A DNA stretch of 52,090 nucleotides, taken from positions 1 to 52,090 of the forward strand of contig JADGNY010000033.1 in NCBI GenBank assembly GCA_017883235.1, given 5' to 3'. Shown one piece after another: positions 51,954 to 52,090 of the stretch (position 1 is the first letter of the stretch; each line of letters opens with the position of its first letter). The stretch is from Thermoanaerobaculia bacterium. Its GTDB lineage: Bacteria > Acidobacteriota > Thermoanaerobaculia > Gp7-AA8. Under the pieces are notes generated by a model that was not told the DNA's origin, ran no database searches, and saw only the letters and a program-made list of their open reading frames with translations. The translations under genes and the position numbers were made by a program.

Positions 51954-52090
51954 GATGTGGCATCCCCCGCCGCTTTGTGGATCGCAGCCCTGATCCGTGG
52001 ATAAGTGCCGCAGCGGCAGATGTTGCCGCGCATCGCCGCGTCGATCTGCTCGTCATTGGGGTGCGGATTCGCCGCGAGGAGTGCCGCGGC
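51950..52090 (-). CDS. [2Fe-2S] subunit of the molybdenum hydroxylase (IorA-like), C-terminal part
   Basis: Only the last 46 codons are inside the window: [20 protein letters not shown], then [20 protein letters not shown]. The C-R-C-G-T-Y-P-R-I motif binds the second [2Fe-2S] cluster of this family. The TGA overlaps the ATG of the large-subunit gene, so the order is small subunit, large subunit, xdhC. The gene continues beyond 52090. Confidence 0.92.

Overview
The window is GC-rich, densely coded bacterial chromosome. It encodes a KorAB 2-oxoacid:ferredoxin oxidoreductase, a transmembrane Ser/Thr kinase with an extracytoplasmic helical-repeat region, many TPR and lipoprotein genes, a Lol-type permease, a SPOR/SpoIID protein and a selenocysteine pathway. 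This mix fits a Gram-negative of the Acidobacteriota type (Myxococcota or Gemmatimonadota are alternatives); that placement is inference. No rRNA, tRNA or CRISPR array was recognised.

Layout. 0.1-8.6 kb: ispE, an outer-membrane-type lipoprotein, a large periplasmic TPR protein, a DUF4388/J-like/TPR protein, and korB-korA. 8.9-11.8 kb: a two-gene operon that looks like a split form of VioB/RebD-type iminophenylpyruvate dimer synthases (ferritin-like half plus N-terminal half). 12.1-16.5 kb: plsC, a peroxiredoxin whose peroxidatic residue is encoded by in-frame TGA (selenocysteine) with a SECIS-like hairpin, duplicated scraps of selA and plsC, an unrecognised two-gene operon, and intact selA. 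16.7-20.7 kb: an MXAN_5187-like protein, a TPR lipoprotein and a Ser/Thr kinase. 20.7-24.4 kb: an accessory zone with a 21-22 bp tandem array, orphan AbrB, Phd and HicB antitoxins beside two broken PIN toxin genes, a retropepsin-like protease pair and a secreted protein. 24.6-30.4 kb: lysS, a lolC/E-type permease with a lipoprotein, tsaB-rimI and a dCMP deaminase. 30.5-34.5 kb: a receiver protein, an FHA protein with a probable frameshift into a membrane domain, and a SPOR-SpoIID lipoprotein. 34.6-35.6 kb: a small cassette of two paralogous mini-genes around an NCPFD-family protein. 35.7-44.4 kb: an aminotransferase, a membrane protein, a DnaC-like ATPase, a nucleotide-cyclase-like protein, a nuclease-helicase fusion of XPD/DinG type and a lipoprotein. 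44.4-46.5 kb: a ParA-like and an AlbA_2/Schlafen-type pair. 46.8-47.5 kb: a 21-bp tandem array. 47.5 kb to the end: a methyltransferase, XdhC, and a molybdenum hydroxylase (large subunit plus the cut [2Fe-2S] subunit).

The intergenic DNA is the most unusual part. Several repeat families are built as nested palindromes, with rows of small hairpins on one arm mirrored on the other. One family (constant GTTGTCTG alternating with variable mini-hairpins, ends near TGTAACTGCG) touches gene ends so closely that its left end supplies the upstream stop codon and its right end supplies a -10-like box 7-13 bp before the next start codon. Across the window many genes have a TAnnnT box 6-13 bp before the start and no Shine-Dalgarno sequence, which suggests frequent leaderless transcripts.
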